Origin: Flavobacteriales bacterium
Lineage (GTDB): Bacteria; Bacteroidota; Bacteroidia; Flavobacteriales; Flavobacteriaceae
Length of the DNA stretch: 64,000 bases
Direction of reading: 5' to 3'
NCBI GenBank assembly: GCA_018335925.1
Contig: JAGXRF010000001.1
Span: 62,001-126,000 of the forward strand
The position numbers and the translations under genes are program-made. How positions within the stretch are numbered: position 1 is the first letter of the stretch; each line of letters opens with the position of its first letter. The notes below the pieces were generated by a model. The model ran no database searches and had not been told where the DNA came from. It saw nothing but the letters and a program-made list of their open reading frames with translations. Shown here piece by piece: positions 19,237 through 27,264 of the stretch.

Positions 19237-19575
19237 TCACACTTTTTGATTCCATCCAAATCTTTTCTCAATCCAGTTTACTAATATCCCTAATTTTAAA
19301 CGTAAAAGCATTTTTCTTTCAAAATTCCAAAAAAAAGTATGTTGTCCGAAAATTGAACCAATAGCAACCAACATTACTTGATATACAGGAAACAGAAGCA
19401 ATATTTTTAAAGTTATAAACCAAAATAATGGTGTATTATTATATGTCACCCCAATAACAGATAATAACGGTTTGGTTAATAGAGTAGAAGCGGAACCAGT
19501 AATAGCAAATACTAAAAATATGATAGTTAATTGAGCGTTTGAGGATACACCCCAACGCTTTTTTAGTTGTTTCAT
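19237..19575 (-). CDS. DUF6787-like small membrane protein
   Basis: About 112 residues starting at MKQLKKRWGVSSNAQL; the 28-residue upstream extension is rejected as it looks unlike the family. Two or three hydrophobic segments (LTIIFLVFAITGSASTLL; FITLKILLLFPVYQVMLVAIGSIFG) are followed by FFWNFERKMLLRL. The RWGVxSNxQL start and FPxYQVxLVxxGxxFGQ block are, as I recall them, typical of the Bacteroidota family DUF6787. The function is unknown. The 168-base AT-rich gap to asnB presumably holds promoters for both genes. Confidence 0.7.
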   Translation of the reverse strand: MKQLKKRWGVSSNAQLTIIFLVFAITGSASTLLTKPLLSVIGVTYNNTPLFWFITLKILLLFPVYQVMLVAIGSIFGQHTFFWNFERKMLLRLKLGILVNWIEKRFGWNQKV

Positions 19576-19827
19576 GAACAAATTAATTAAGGTTTGCAAA
19601 TATATAGGAATAGGTAGAATGTTACAATGCCATCTTAAGATGCTTACAAAAAGATCCACCTGTTACATTGAAATTTTTAATTAAGCTATAAATATTTGCA
19701 ACAGATATATTTATAATGATAATTAAATATTCTATTAATGTTATTTTTTTTAATTAATATTTATAATAAATTTAAATTATTGTATTAATATAGTCATTTT
19801 TGCTTCATCATTAAAACAAAAAATATT

Positions 19828-21450
19828 ATGTGTGGATTTTTAGCAATTATCGGACAAGGAAAAGAAGAATCATTAGTTCGTGAACTTTCGGCAAGAATGA
19901 GTCACCGTGGCCCGGATGAAAGAGATATTCATATTACTGAAAAGGGGCATTTTTTATCACACGAAAGACTTTCCATAGTGGATTTACATACCGGTAAGCA
20001 ACCAATTCAAGGCACTTCTGCTGCATGGATGGTACATAACGGAGAAATTTATAACCACCAAAAATTAAGAGATGGATTGTTAAAACACCATACTTTCAGA
20101 ACCACTTCTGATTCAGAAGTTATTGTACACTTATATGAGGAGTTTGGTGATGATTTTTGCAATCACTTAGATGGTATTTTTGCTTTTGTGGTAATTGATG
20201 GTGATCATTACATTGCAGGTCGTGATCCGTTAGGAGTAAAACCCCTTTATTATGGCATAGATGAAAGAGGCAGAATGTATTTTGCTTCGGAGATGAAAGC
20301 TTTGGCTGACCAATGCAAAACGTTTGCAACATTTCCACCAGGACATTATTATACTCCGGAAACCGGCTTTGTAAAATACTACCAACCAATTTGGGAAGAT
20401 GTTTCTGAATCAATTCAACCGGTAGACTACCAAGCTATTCGAGAAACTTTAACCCAAGCAGTGGATAAAAGATTGATGAGCGATGTACCAATTGGAGTAT
20501 TGCTTTCTGGTGGGTTAGATTCTTCTTTAACTTCTTCTATTGCAGTAAGACTGATGAAAGAAAGAGGAGAAACTTTACATTCTTTTTCTATAGGATTAGA
20601 TGCAGAGGCACCAGATGCCAAAGCAGCCCGAAAAGTAGCGGAATTTTTAGGAACCAAACACCACGAAATTCATTTTACTATAGAGCAAGGCATAGAAATA
20701 TTAGAAAAATTGATTTGGCATTTAGAAACTTATGATGTCACTTCTATCAGAGCAAGTACTCCTATGTATTTCTTGTCGAAATTTATTACAGAAATGGGAA
20801 TAAAAGTAGTTTTATCCGGAGAGGGAGCAGATGAAATTTTTGGAGGTTACTTATATTTTAGAAACGCTCCTTCGGTAGTTGATTTTCAAAAAGAAACCAT
20901 CGAAAGAGTACAGAAATTACATACTGCCGATTTGTTGAGAGCCGATAAATCAACCATGGCTCATGGTTTAGAGGCAAGAGTACCATTTTTAGACAAAAAG
21001 TTTTTGGATTTAGCTATCACCATTCAACCAGAAGAAAAAATGCCTCAAACTTATAATGGTGTAGAAAAATATATTTTAAGAAAAGCGTTTGATACTCCAG
21101 AGCAACCATATTTGCCTGCGGAAGTTTTGTGGAGACAAAAAGAACAATTTTCTGATGGGGTAGGGTATAACTGGATTGACACCTTAATTGCATATGGCAC
21201 CTCGCAAGTAAGTGATGAAGCATTTGCCAAAGCCGCAGAATTGTATCCTTACAATACCCCAGCAACCAAAGAGGCGTTTTATTACCGTACCATTTTTCAC
21301 AAACATTTTCCTCAAAAGAGTGCTGCAGAAACCGTTAGAAAATGGATTCCGAAATGGCAGGAAAACACTGATCCAAGTGGAAGAGCTAACCAAGCACACG
21401 TTCAGGCAGAACCAGAGATTGCTAAGTTAATTGTAGATATTCCAATATAG
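19828..21450 (+). CDS. asnB: Asparagine synthase B (glutamine-hydrolysing)
   Basis: Makes asparagine from aspartate, glutamine and ATP. Cys2 directly after the initiator Met is the Ntn glutaminase nucleophile (MCGFLAII). The glutaminase domain (1 to about 190) includes MSHRGPDERD, HNGEIYNH and GRDPLGVKPLYYG. The synthetase domain has PP-loop VLLSGGLDSSLTSSIA and LSGEGADEIFGGYLYF. At 540 residues it is close to E. coli AsnB. It is a single gene, terminated by a hairpin that overlaps the convergent neighbour. Confidence 0.96.
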   Translation: MCGFLAIIGQGKEESLVRELSARMSHRGPDERDIHITEKGHFLSHERLSIVDLHTGKQPIQGTSAAWMVHNGEIYNHQKLRDGLLKHHTFRTTSDSEVIVHLYEEFGDDFCNHLDGIFAFVVIDGDHYIAGRDPLGVKPLYYGIDERGRMYFASEMKALADQCKTFATFPPGHYYTPETGFVKYYQPIWEDVSESIQPVDYQAIRETLTQAVDKRLMSDVPIGVLLSGGLDSSLTSSIAVRLMKERGETLHSFSIGLDAEAPDAKAARKVAEFLGTKHHEIHFTIEQGIEILEKLIWHLETYDVTSIRASTPMYFLSKFITEMGIKVVLSGEGADEIFGGYLYFRNAPSVVDFQKETIERVQKLHTADLLRADKSTMAHGLEARVPFLDKKFLDLAITIQPEEKMPQTYNGVEKYILRKAFDTPEQPYLPAEVLWRQKEQFSDGVGYNWIDTLIAYGTSQVSDEAFAKAAELYPYNTPATKEAFYYRTIFHKHFPQKSAAETVRKWIPKWQENTDPSGRANQAHVQAEPEIAKLIVDIPI

Positions 21451-21476
21451 TTGTAGTTTGTTTTTTGTATGGCAAG

Positions 21477-21504
21477 CACCTTAAAATCTGATGATTTTGA
21501 GGTG
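21477..21504 (+). terminator. asnB terminator overlapping a convergent coding region
   Basis: CACCTTAAAATC and GATTTTGAGGTG form a 12-pair stem (one G-U) with loop TGAT, followed by TTTGTTTTTTC. The T-rich side is downstream on the plus strand, so it serves asnB. Positions 21481-21504 are also the last codons and stop of the minus-strand exonuclease gene. Confidence 0.7.
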
Positions 21505-22842
21505 TTTGTTTTTTCTAATATATTGTTGGATAATCGCTTTGGTATCTCGATTATGTTGCATCGGAATCAAGATATTTTGCAAAACTTCTACATTGTTGAT
21601 TTGGTAATTCAAATCAAAAAAAGTGTAGCCTTTGTAAATACCATTTTCTATCAAAACTGCTGATTTTTCTTCAATGGTCTTTCCTTTGTCAATAATCACC
21701 ATGTTTTGATGGGTGAATTCATTTTTCTCTAAAAATTGTTCTACTCTGGCATTGTAGGTTTCTGTTTCTTCTTTAGAAACGCAAGCTCCTAAACATTGTT
21801 TGATTTTAAAAGAAAAACAAGCTTCGTTGGTTTCATATAAACCGTTGATTTTTTGGCACAATTGGTATTGCTCTGTGATGCGGAACAGTGCGTTTTTTCC
21901 TTCTTGAAATGATCCAAAAGAAGTAATTTCTTTTCTTCTGCCATCTGCTTTTAACAATCGTAACGCATCGTAACCTTCCGATGTTTTAACTAAATACAAT
22001 CCCCAAGGTAAAATACTTTTTCGTTGTTTTACATTGTAAATAGGTTTGTTTATTTTGATTTCCTGACTTTCCTTAAGCAACGCAATTAGTTCATTTCCGG
22101 TAAGTTCGAAGGTTACCGTGTATACTTCTAATTGAATTTTTTTTGCTTTTCTGGAAGTTCCGGTAAAATGCTGGTTGATTCTTTTTTTTATGTTTTTACT
22201 TTTTCCAATATAAATAACATCTCCTTTTTCATTATGTATGTAATACACACCAACTTTTTCAGGTAAACTTTCAACAATGTCTAACAATTTTGGTGACAAA
22301 CCTTTGGATTGCGTTGATTTTACCAAAGAAGTAACAATGTTTTTTTCGACATCTTTTCTCAACAATAATTGAAAAAGTTTTACCGTAGCCATGGCATCCC
22401 CCGAAGCACGATGCCTGTCTGCAATTGGTATTCCCAATGATCTTACCAACTTTCCTAAACTGTATGATTCCATTCCTGGAATTAACTTTCTGGAAAGTTC
22501 AACAGTGCATAAGGTATTTCTTTTAAAGGAATAACCCAACCTTTGGAACTCTGTTTGTACCACTCTGTAATCAAACCCCACATTGTGTGCTACAAAGGTG
22601 CAATCTTCAGTAATTTCGATAATTCGCTTGGCAACTTCGTAAAACTTTGGAGCACTTCGTAACATGGCACTATTTATACCAGTTAGTTTTACTACAAAAG
22701 GCTGAATAGGCTTTTCCGGATTGATCAAGCTGATGAATTGGTCTACAACTTCATGCCCGTCAAATTTGTAAATAGCAATCTCTGTGATGCCTTCTTCATC
22801 AAATTTACCTCCGGTTGTTTCTATATCGATGATTGCGTACAT
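21481..22842 (-). CDS. DEDDh exonuclease fused to a GIY-YIG (UvrC-type) nuclease domain
   Basis: 453 residues. N-terminal DnaQ-like 3'-5' exonuclease: D6 and E8 in IDIETTG, D91 in HNVGFDYRVV, and H144/D149 in ADRHRASGD. A GIY-YIG domain follows at about 195-280, with GVYYI (198-202), YIG (211-213) and R221. The remainder (about 280-453) resembles the UvrC N-terminal Cys-containing region (QLCQKINGLYET; IKQCLGAC), but the UvrC RNaseH-like endonuclease and HhH domains are absent. Such PolIII-epsilon/UvrC-like proteins are known in bacteria and related to Cho; the role in repair is an inference. Confidence 0.88.
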   Translation of the reverse strand: MYAIIDIETTGGKFDEEGITEIAIYKFDGHEVVDQFISLINPEKPIQPFVVKLTGINSAMLRSAPKFYEVAKRIIEITEDCTFVAHNVGFDYRVVQTEFQRLGYSFKRNTLCTVELSRKLIPGMESYSLGKLVRSLGIPIADRHRASGDAMATVKLFQLLLRKDVEKNIVTSLVKSTQSKGLSPKLLDIVESLPEKVGVYYIHNEKGDVIYIGKSKNIKKRINQHFTGTSRKAKKIQLEVYTVTFELTGNELIALLKESQEIKINKPIYNVKQRKSILPWGLYLVKTSEGYDALRLLKADGRRKEITSFGSFQEGKNALFRITEQYQLCQKINGLYETNEACFSFKIKQCLGACVSKEETETYNARVEQFLEKNEFTHQNMVIIDKGKTIEEKSAVLIENGIYKGYTFFDLNYQINNVEVLQNILIPMQHNRDTKAIIQQYIRKNKHLKIIRF

Positions 22843-22914
22843 GAGTCCCCAAACCCCAATGGGTAATTTTTAAATTTTTATAGTGAAATACTTTTTTTAT
22901 AGTTTGAATTTTTC

Positions 22915-22968
22915 AATGTCAATGAAAATGTCAATGTAAATGTCAATGTAAATGTCAACGTCAATGTT
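22915..22968 (+). repeat. Left hexamer array beside the four-helix-bundle gene
   Basis: Nine consecutive hexamers of the form AATGTC/AATGTA/AATGAA/AACGTC/AATGTT, running into the stop codon of the gene at 22961. The array is inverted relative to the one at 23407-23442. Confidence 0.8.
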
Positions 22969-23341
22969 TGTTACTTTTGTTGATTATCATTTTAGAGGCA
23001 ATTGCAATTAACTCCTCTACTTCATTTAGCAGTGATTTTCTTATTCTTTCGTCTCCTTCGTTAATGTAATTAAGAATTTTTATAGCATTTCTAGATTCTT
23101 TCAATTCTTTTATTGACAAACTTAATTTAAAAATAAAGTCTTTTTCACTTACGGTTCCTGAAGCTTCACCAAAATTTAATGATGCACTGCCAGAAGATCT
23201 AATTAATTGATTTTTGTAATATTCATTTTCAAAGCTCTTTTCTAGTTTTCTTGAAAAGAAAATACATTCACCTGCAAAACGAACCAACCTATCTTCAAAA
23301 TTAAAAATCTTATCTTCAAAAATATGATAACTTTTACTCAT
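22961..23341 (-). CDS. Four-helix-bundle protein (23S rRNA intervening-sequence protein family)
   Basis: 126 residues, predicted all-helical. The pattern RLVRFAGECIFFSRKLEKS, YYKNQLIRSSGSASLNFGEASG, EKDFIFKLSLSIKELKESRNAIKIL and LLNEVEELIAIASKMIINK matches the S23/TIGR02436 four-helix-bundle family, first known from proteins encoded in 23S rRNA intervening sequences. Its biochemical role is not established. Here it is far from any rRNA gene and framed by hexamer arrays in opposite orientation (22915-22968 and 23407-23442), as if it were a small insertable unit (inference). It splits the otherwise co-oriented exonuclease and YggS genes. Confidence 0.88.
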   Translation of the reverse strand: MSKSYHIFEDKIFNFEDRLVRFAGECIFFSRKLEKSFENEYYKNQLIRSSGSASLNFGEASGTVSEKDFIFKLSLSIKELKESRNAIKILNYINEGDERIRKSLLNEVEELIAIASKMIINKSNKH

Positions 23342-23406
23342 AATATTTGGAATTATTTATGGAAAAAGGCATTCTCTTTCCAATCTCCATAACAATTTTT
23401 AATTTC

Positions 23407-23442
23407 ATTGATATTGATATTGACATTGATATTTCTATTGTC
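23407..23442 (-). repeat. Right hexamer array beside the four-helix-bundle gene
   Basis: Six hexamers on the plus strand: ATTGAT, ATTGAT, ATTGAC, ATTGAT, ATTTCT, ATTGTC. Read on the minus strand these are AATGTC/AATATC-like units matching the left array, so the two arrays form long imperfect inverted repeats. The last unit overlaps the stop codon of the YggS gene. Confidence 0.75.
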
Positions 23443-24103
23443 AACTTCTAAACCCAAAAATACTACTACCAATTCTAACCATATTGCTTCCGCACGATAT
23501 GGCAATTTGATAATCACCACTCATTCCCATAGATAAGGTTTGAAAATCGAGGTTGCTTTTTTGAATCGTTTTGTATTTTATGAACAATTCATTCAAGTAA
23601 CGAAATTCGCTTTTTAATTTGGCTTCCTCCTCTGTAAATGTAGCCATTCCCATCAAACCTTGGATGCAAACGTTGGTTAATTTTTCTAATTCCGGGTGAT
23701 GCAAAATTTCATGTAATTCCTCTTCATAGAGTCCGAATTTGGTTTCTTCTGTAGCAATATGCATTTGCAACAAACACGAAATGACACGGTTATTTTTAGC
23801 TGCTTGCTTATTAATTTCTACCAAAAGCTTCCAACTATCTACTCCGTGAATTAATGCCACATACGGTGCCATGTATTTCACTTTATTGCTTTGTACATGA
23901 CCAATCATATGCCATTGGATGTCTTTTGGCATTTGCTCCCACTTTTCAGTCATTTCCTGGATTTTATTTTCTCCAAAAATACGTTGACCAGCCTCGTATG
24001 CTTGCATTAAATCTGATACTGGTTTGGTTTTAGAAACAGCAACTAAAGTCACATTTTCAGGAAGTTGTTTTCTAATTTGGTTTAAATTATTTGCAATAGA
24101 CAT
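23441..24103 (-). CDS. YggS/PROSC family pyridoxal-phosphate homeostasis protein
   Basis: Single-domain PLP-binding TIM-barrel protein that buffers PLP and affects amino-acid pools. From the chosen start (MSIANNLNQI) the PLP lysine is K25 in LVAVSKTKP; other family blocks are FGENKIQE, WHMIGHVQSNKVKY and LSMGMSGDYQIAISCGSNMVRIGSSIFG. The start at 24103 gives about 220 residues and lies one base after the DUF1015 stop codon; an upstream ATG at 24127 would overlap that gene. It is third in a SUI1-DUF1015-yggS operon. Confidence 0.95.
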   Translation of the reverse strand: MSIANNLNQIRKQLPENVTLVAVSKTKPVSDLMQAYEAGQRIFGENKIQEMTEKWEQMPKDIQWHMIGHVQSNKVKYMAPYVALIHGVDSWKLLVEINKQAAKNNRVISCLLQMHIATEETKFGLYEEELHEILHHPELEKLTNVCIQGLMGMATFTEEEAKLKSEFRYLNELFIKYKTIQKSNLDFQTLSMGMSGDYQIAISCGSNMVRIGSSIFGFRS

Positions 24104-24104
24104 A

Positions 24105-25322
24105 CTAATCAAAATAAGGATAAACAATCAATCCACTTCTAAATTTTGGTTCAATATAGGTACTTTTTGGTGGCATGATTTCGTTTGCATTGGCTACTGC
24201 TATCATGTCGTTGATGTTGTTTGGATATAAAATAAAAGCTATCTGGTAGGTTTTGTTTTGCAAAAGTGACAAACAGGATTCAAAGGTTTGATTTCCTGGG
24301 AAATATTCGATGCGATCGTCATTTCTTAAATCGTACATTTGCAAAACAGGTTGCAATAAATTGTCTAATAATTGTTGGCTATCTAAATCTTTGATGTCAA
24401 ATTTAGAGGAAAATTCCTTTTTACTTTCTAATAAGTGAAACTCCTGGTTGGCATAATATACCACTTGTCCTTTTTGTTTTGGATATATGATTTCTTTAGA
24501 AGATTGTAACACGCGATAATGTAAAGGAATTTGTTTCCACATTTCTGTCATTTGTTCCTCTGTAATACTGTGTAACAATCTATAAAAAGAATGAATTTTT
24601 ACCTGACTTTCTGCAATTAAAAAAGCCATGCCATATTGGTTTTTTACCCCATCCGGATGACGTAGATAATGCTGTGCAGTCGATTCCATCCGATGGTGAC
24701 CATCTGCTATATATAATTGAGGAATTACAGCGAAGTAATTTTCTAACCATTCTAATTCGCGAATGGTTTCAATTTTCCACAACCGATGTTTTTCCCAATT
24801 GGTAGTGGAGAATTCTAAGTTTGGAGAAGTTTGTTTTTGCATTTCTATCCAAGTTCTGATTTCTGTTTGGTCTGGATAAGTAAGTAAAACTGGCTCCGAG
24901 TTGATTTTGGCATGTTCTAAAAATTCTTCAAACAAATCCACTCTATATTCCAAGGTATTTTCGTGTTTTAATATGTTACCTTGCAAATAGTCGGCTATAG
25001 CTATGGCAGCAACAATCCCGGTAAAAGAGTTGGTAGGAGTTTGAATTTCATACAAGTACATTACCTCTGTGGTTTCTTGCTCCAAAATTTGGTTTTCCAC
25101 AAAATCTAAAAACTGGTGATGAACCGCAGTAAATCTCTTGGCGTGGGTATTTTTTTGCAAATGCAAGTAAGCAGGATGCAACACATGTAAAAAGCTAAAT
25201 GGATTGTAAGCCAAAATTGCTCCTAATTCTCCTGCTTCATAATCGTCATAAGCCCTACATGAAACCAATGCAATTTTATCAGGAGTTGGTCTGTACGCTT
25301 TAAAAGGTTGAATCGTAGCCAT
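24105..25322 (-). CDS. DUF1015 family protein
   Basis: 405 residues. The start MATIQPFKAYRPTPDK, the block FTGIVAAIAIADY and the motif YIADGHHRMES (ADGHHR at 206-211) mark the DUF1015 family. The DGHHR motif resembles the nucleotide-contacting motif of ParB/sulfiredoxin-fold proteins, so an ATP-using activity on a small molecule is possible, but this is an inference. In other Bacteroidota I recall DUF1015 near serine biosynthesis genes; here no serA or serC is close. It overlaps neither neighbour: 2 bases after the SUI1 gene and 1 base before yggS, a tight operon. Confidence 0.85.
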   Translation of the reverse strand: MATIQPFKAYRPTPDKIALVSCRAYDDYEAGELGAILAYNPFSFLHVLHPAYLHLQKNTHAKRFTAVHHQFLDFVENQILEQETTEVMYLYEIQTPTNSFTGIVAAIAIADYLQGNILKHENTLEYRVDLFEEFLEHAKINSEPVLLTYPDQTEIRTWIEMQKQTSPNLEFSTTNWEKHRLWKIETIRELEWLENYFAVIPQLYIADGHHRMESTAQHYLRHPDGVKNQYGMAFLIAESQVKIHSFYRLLHSITEEQMTEMWKQIPLHYRVLQSSKEIIYPKQKGQVVYYANQEFHLLESKKEFSSKFDIKDLDSQQLLDNLLQPVLQMYDLRNDDRIEYFPGNQTFESCLSLLQNKTYQIAFILYPNNINDMIAVANANEIMPPKSTYIEPKFRSGLIVYPYFD

Positions 25323-25324
25323 AA

Positions 25325-25657
25325 TTATCCTCCAACTCTTTTGGTTTTAAACCCCATTTCTTGTAAAAATACCATGATTTTATCTCGATAATCTCCCTGT
25401 AAAATAATGCATTCTTCTTTAACAGAACCTCCAACATTAAATTTCTTCTGAATGCTTTTTGTAAGCATTTTAAAATCTTCCGTTGTTCCCAAATAACCCT
25501 CTATAATGGTTGTGGCTTTACCTTTTCGTTTTTCGTATTTACACAACAAAGGTTCTTTTTGCAGAAACAAGGAGGTTTCATTTTCTTGCAATGGTTCTAT
25601 TTCTTCAGAAGGCTGATGGTCTGGAAAAAGCTTTTTTAATTGTTCTTGTAAGTCCAT
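25325..25657 (-). CDS. SUI1/YciH-type translation initiation factor-like protein
   Basis: About 110 residues from MDLQEQLKKLFP; an ATG eight codons upstream is less likely because it falls close to the preceding terminator. The C-terminal SUI1 domain is clear: RKGKATTIIEGYLGTTEDFKMLTKSIQKKFNVGGSVKEECIILQGDYRDKIMVFLQEMGF, matching eIF1/YciH (Lys-rich start, GxGG-like loop, IQGD). Bacterial members are thought to bind the 30S subunit or RNA. It is first gene of the operon with DUF1015 and yggS. Confidence 0.93.
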   Translation of the reverse strand: MDLQEQLKKLFPDHQPSEEIEPLQENETSLFLQKEPLLCKYEKRKGKATTIIEGYLGTTEDFKMLTKSIQKKFNVGGSVKEECIILQGDYRDKIMVFLQEMGFKTKRVGG

Positions 25658-25669
25658 GTACTGGTATAG

Positions 25670-25704
25670 AAAAGGCATCAAGAGGAACCTCTTAATGCCT
25701 TTTT
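25670..25704 (-). terminator. Terminator after the 2OG-Fe(II) oxygenase gene
   Basis: AAAAGGCAT-C-AAGAGG, loop AA, CCTCTT-A-ATGCCTTTTT: a 15-pair stem with one internal mismatch and T-runs on both strands. It separates the oxygenase transcript from the SUI1 operon 13 bases further on. Confidence 0.8.
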
Positions 25705-25721
25705 ATTGTTAAATGTTATTA

Positions 25722-26672
25722 TTATTTTTTAATCAAGCCTAATTCTATCAATCGCTCGTTTAAAAACTCCCCCGCAGTAATGTCATCATATAATTTTGGA
25801 TGGTTTTCATCAATACAACTTGGCAGGCAATCTAATTTCATGTCACTTACCGGGTGCATAAAAAATGGGATAGAATATCTTGAAGTGCCCCACAATTCTC
25901 TTGGTGGGTTTACTACTTGGTGGATGGTAGATTTTAATTTGTTGTTGGTATGACGGGATAACATATCTCCCACGTTAATCATTAACTCATCTGCCTCTGC
26001 TATGGCATCAATCCACTCACCATTGTGGTTTTGTACTTGCAAGCCTTTTCCTTGAGCTCCCATCAAAAGTGTAATCAAATTGATATCTCCATGTGCAGCA
26101 GCTCTAACAGCATCTTTAGGTTCTTCGGTAATAGGTGGGTAGTGAATAGGTCTTAAAATACTGTTTCCGTCTTTTATATATTGGTCAAAATAAAACTCAT
26201 CTAAACCAACATACAAAGCCAATGCTCTTAACACATAAACTCCAGTTTTTTCTAACATTTTGTAGGCTTTTTCTCCTACCACATTAAATCGTGGGAGTTC
26301 TTCCACAGTTACATTGTCGGGGTATTCGTTAGCCCATTTAGAGCCTTCAGAAACATATTGGCCAAAGTGCCAAAATTCTTTCAAATCTCCGGCAGATCTC
26401 CCTTTGGCATGCTCTTTTCCAAAAGAAACATAACCTCTTTGTCCACCAATTCCAGGAATTTCATATTTTTCCTTGGTTTCTAAGGGTAAATTAAAAAAGT
26501 TTCGTACTTCAGCGTACAATTCTTCTACCAATTGGTCGTCTAAAAAGTGGCCTTTTAGGGCTACAAAACCAATTTCTGAATAAGCAGTTCCGATTTCATT
26601 TACAAATTTCTGTTTGCGTACCGGGTCATCCGATAGGAAATCACGCAAGTCAACACTAGGAATTTTTTGCAT
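25722..26672 (-). CDS. Isopenicillin N synthase-family 2-oxoglutarate/Fe(II) oxygenase
   Basis: 316 residues. The Fe(II) triad is present: H194 and D196 in AAHGDINLITLL, and H251 in STIHQVVNP. R265 and S267 (RYS) are the 2-oxoglutarate-binding pair. The N-terminal DIOX_N region (IPSVDLRDFL; IGFVALKGH; GYVSFGKEHAKG) is complete. Members oxidise small molecules; Bacteroidota copies are common but their substrates are not known to me. A single gene with its own promoter and terminator, upstream of the SUI1 operon. Confidence 0.93.
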   Translation of the reverse strand: MQKIPSVDLRDFLSDDPVRKQKFVNEIGTAYSEIGFVALKGHFLDDQLVEELYAEVRNFFNLPLETKEKYEIPGIGGQRGYVSFGKEHAKGRSAGDLKEFWHFGQYVSEGSKWANEYPDNVTVEELPRFNVVGEKAYKMLEKTGVYVLRALALYVGLDEFYFDQYIKDGNSILRPIHYPPITEEPKDAVRAAAHGDINLITLLMGAQGKGLQVQNHNGEWIDAIAEADELMINVGDMLSRHTNNKLKSTIHQVVNPPRELWGTSRYSIPFFMHPVSDMKLDCLPSCIDENHPKLYDDITAGEFLNERLIELGLIKK

Positions 26673-26696
26673 GTTACTTGTTTAAAAACTAAGTTA

Positions 26697-26725
26697 CGAA
26701 ATTACTTGTTTTTGATAATATTCAA
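26697..26725 (-). promoter_or_regulatory. Promoter of the 2OG-Fe(II) oxygenase gene
   Basis: On the minus strand TTG (26725-26723), 18 bases, then TAATTTCG (26704-26697), a one-base variant of the -7 consensus. The leader would be about 18 bases. Confidence 0.5.
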
Positions 26726-26759
26726 AATAAATTGTGAGCTTTTTAGGTATTTCGAAATT

Positions 26760-27152
26760 TTATTGCTCCTTATTCTTCTTTTTCTTTTCAAATTTGTAAT
26801 TAAAATCTTTTAAATTTTTACTGGACTTTCTCTTTTTTATTTTGCCTTGTTTGTGCACCTGTTCAGAAAGATGAATCCACTTTTCAATAAAAATTTTCAG
26901 TTCTAATAATTGTAGTTCGTTGATGGTGTAAATCGATTGTTTGCCCTTTTCATTACGGTGAAATAATTCACATTTTTTCATTTCGAACAAATGCTCTGAA
27001 ACAGTAGATTGTGCCATGCCAATATATTGTACAAAATCATTGCAATTGGCCTCTCGTTTTTCTAACAAAAACTCTAACATTTGTACCCTTGCAGGATTAC
27101 TTAAGGCTTTGAATGCTTGTAAAATAGAAGCATTGGTTGGGCTTTTCTCCAT
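26760..27152 (-). CDS. ArsR-family winged-helix transcriptional regulator
   Basis: 130 residues. The winged helix (about 8-85) has FKALSNPARVQMLEFLLEK, the recognition helix GMAQSTVSEHLFEMKKCELF and wing NEKGKQSIYTI. No ArsR/SmtB metal site (ELCVCDL) is present; two isolated cysteines (in ANCND and KKCEL) are not a known site, so the effector is unknown. The C-terminal 25 residues are very Lys-rich, unusual for the family. It is divergent from the dehydrogenase E1 gene with a 112-base gap, so it may control that gene as well as itself (inference). Confidence 0.92.
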   Translation of the reverse strand: MEKSPTNASILQAFKALSNPARVQMLEFLLEKREANCNDFVQYIGMAQSTVSEHLFEMKKCELFHRNEKGKQSIYTINELQLLELKIFIEKWIHLSEQVHKQGKIKKRKSSKNLKDFNYKFEKKKKNKEQ

Positions 27153-27238
27153 TTTTATTTTTTTACAAACGTTTATGCTAATATAAAAAAGATTTCAACA
27201 GAGCATAGAAAAATATTCAAAAAAGGCAGTTGAAGTAC

Positions 27239-27246
27239 TATATTTG
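27239..27246 (+). promoter_or_regulatory. -7 element of the E1 dehydrogenase gene
   Basis: TATATTTG matches TAnnTTTG. It overlaps an in-frame TTG at 27244, which therefore cannot be the start codon of this transcript and supports ATG 27265. No convincing -33 was found. Confidence 0.45.
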
Positions 27247-27264
27247 TTGCAAAATTTACATAAA

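Noticed and set aside
22915..22968. Short regular repeats that might suggest a CRISPR array
   Set aside because: The units are 6 bases, contiguous, with no spacers of 25-40 bases, and no cas gene is near. They are simple hexamer repeats.
22961..23341. A 23S rRNA intervening sequence
   Set aside because: The gene family matches, but there is no rRNA sequence on either side.
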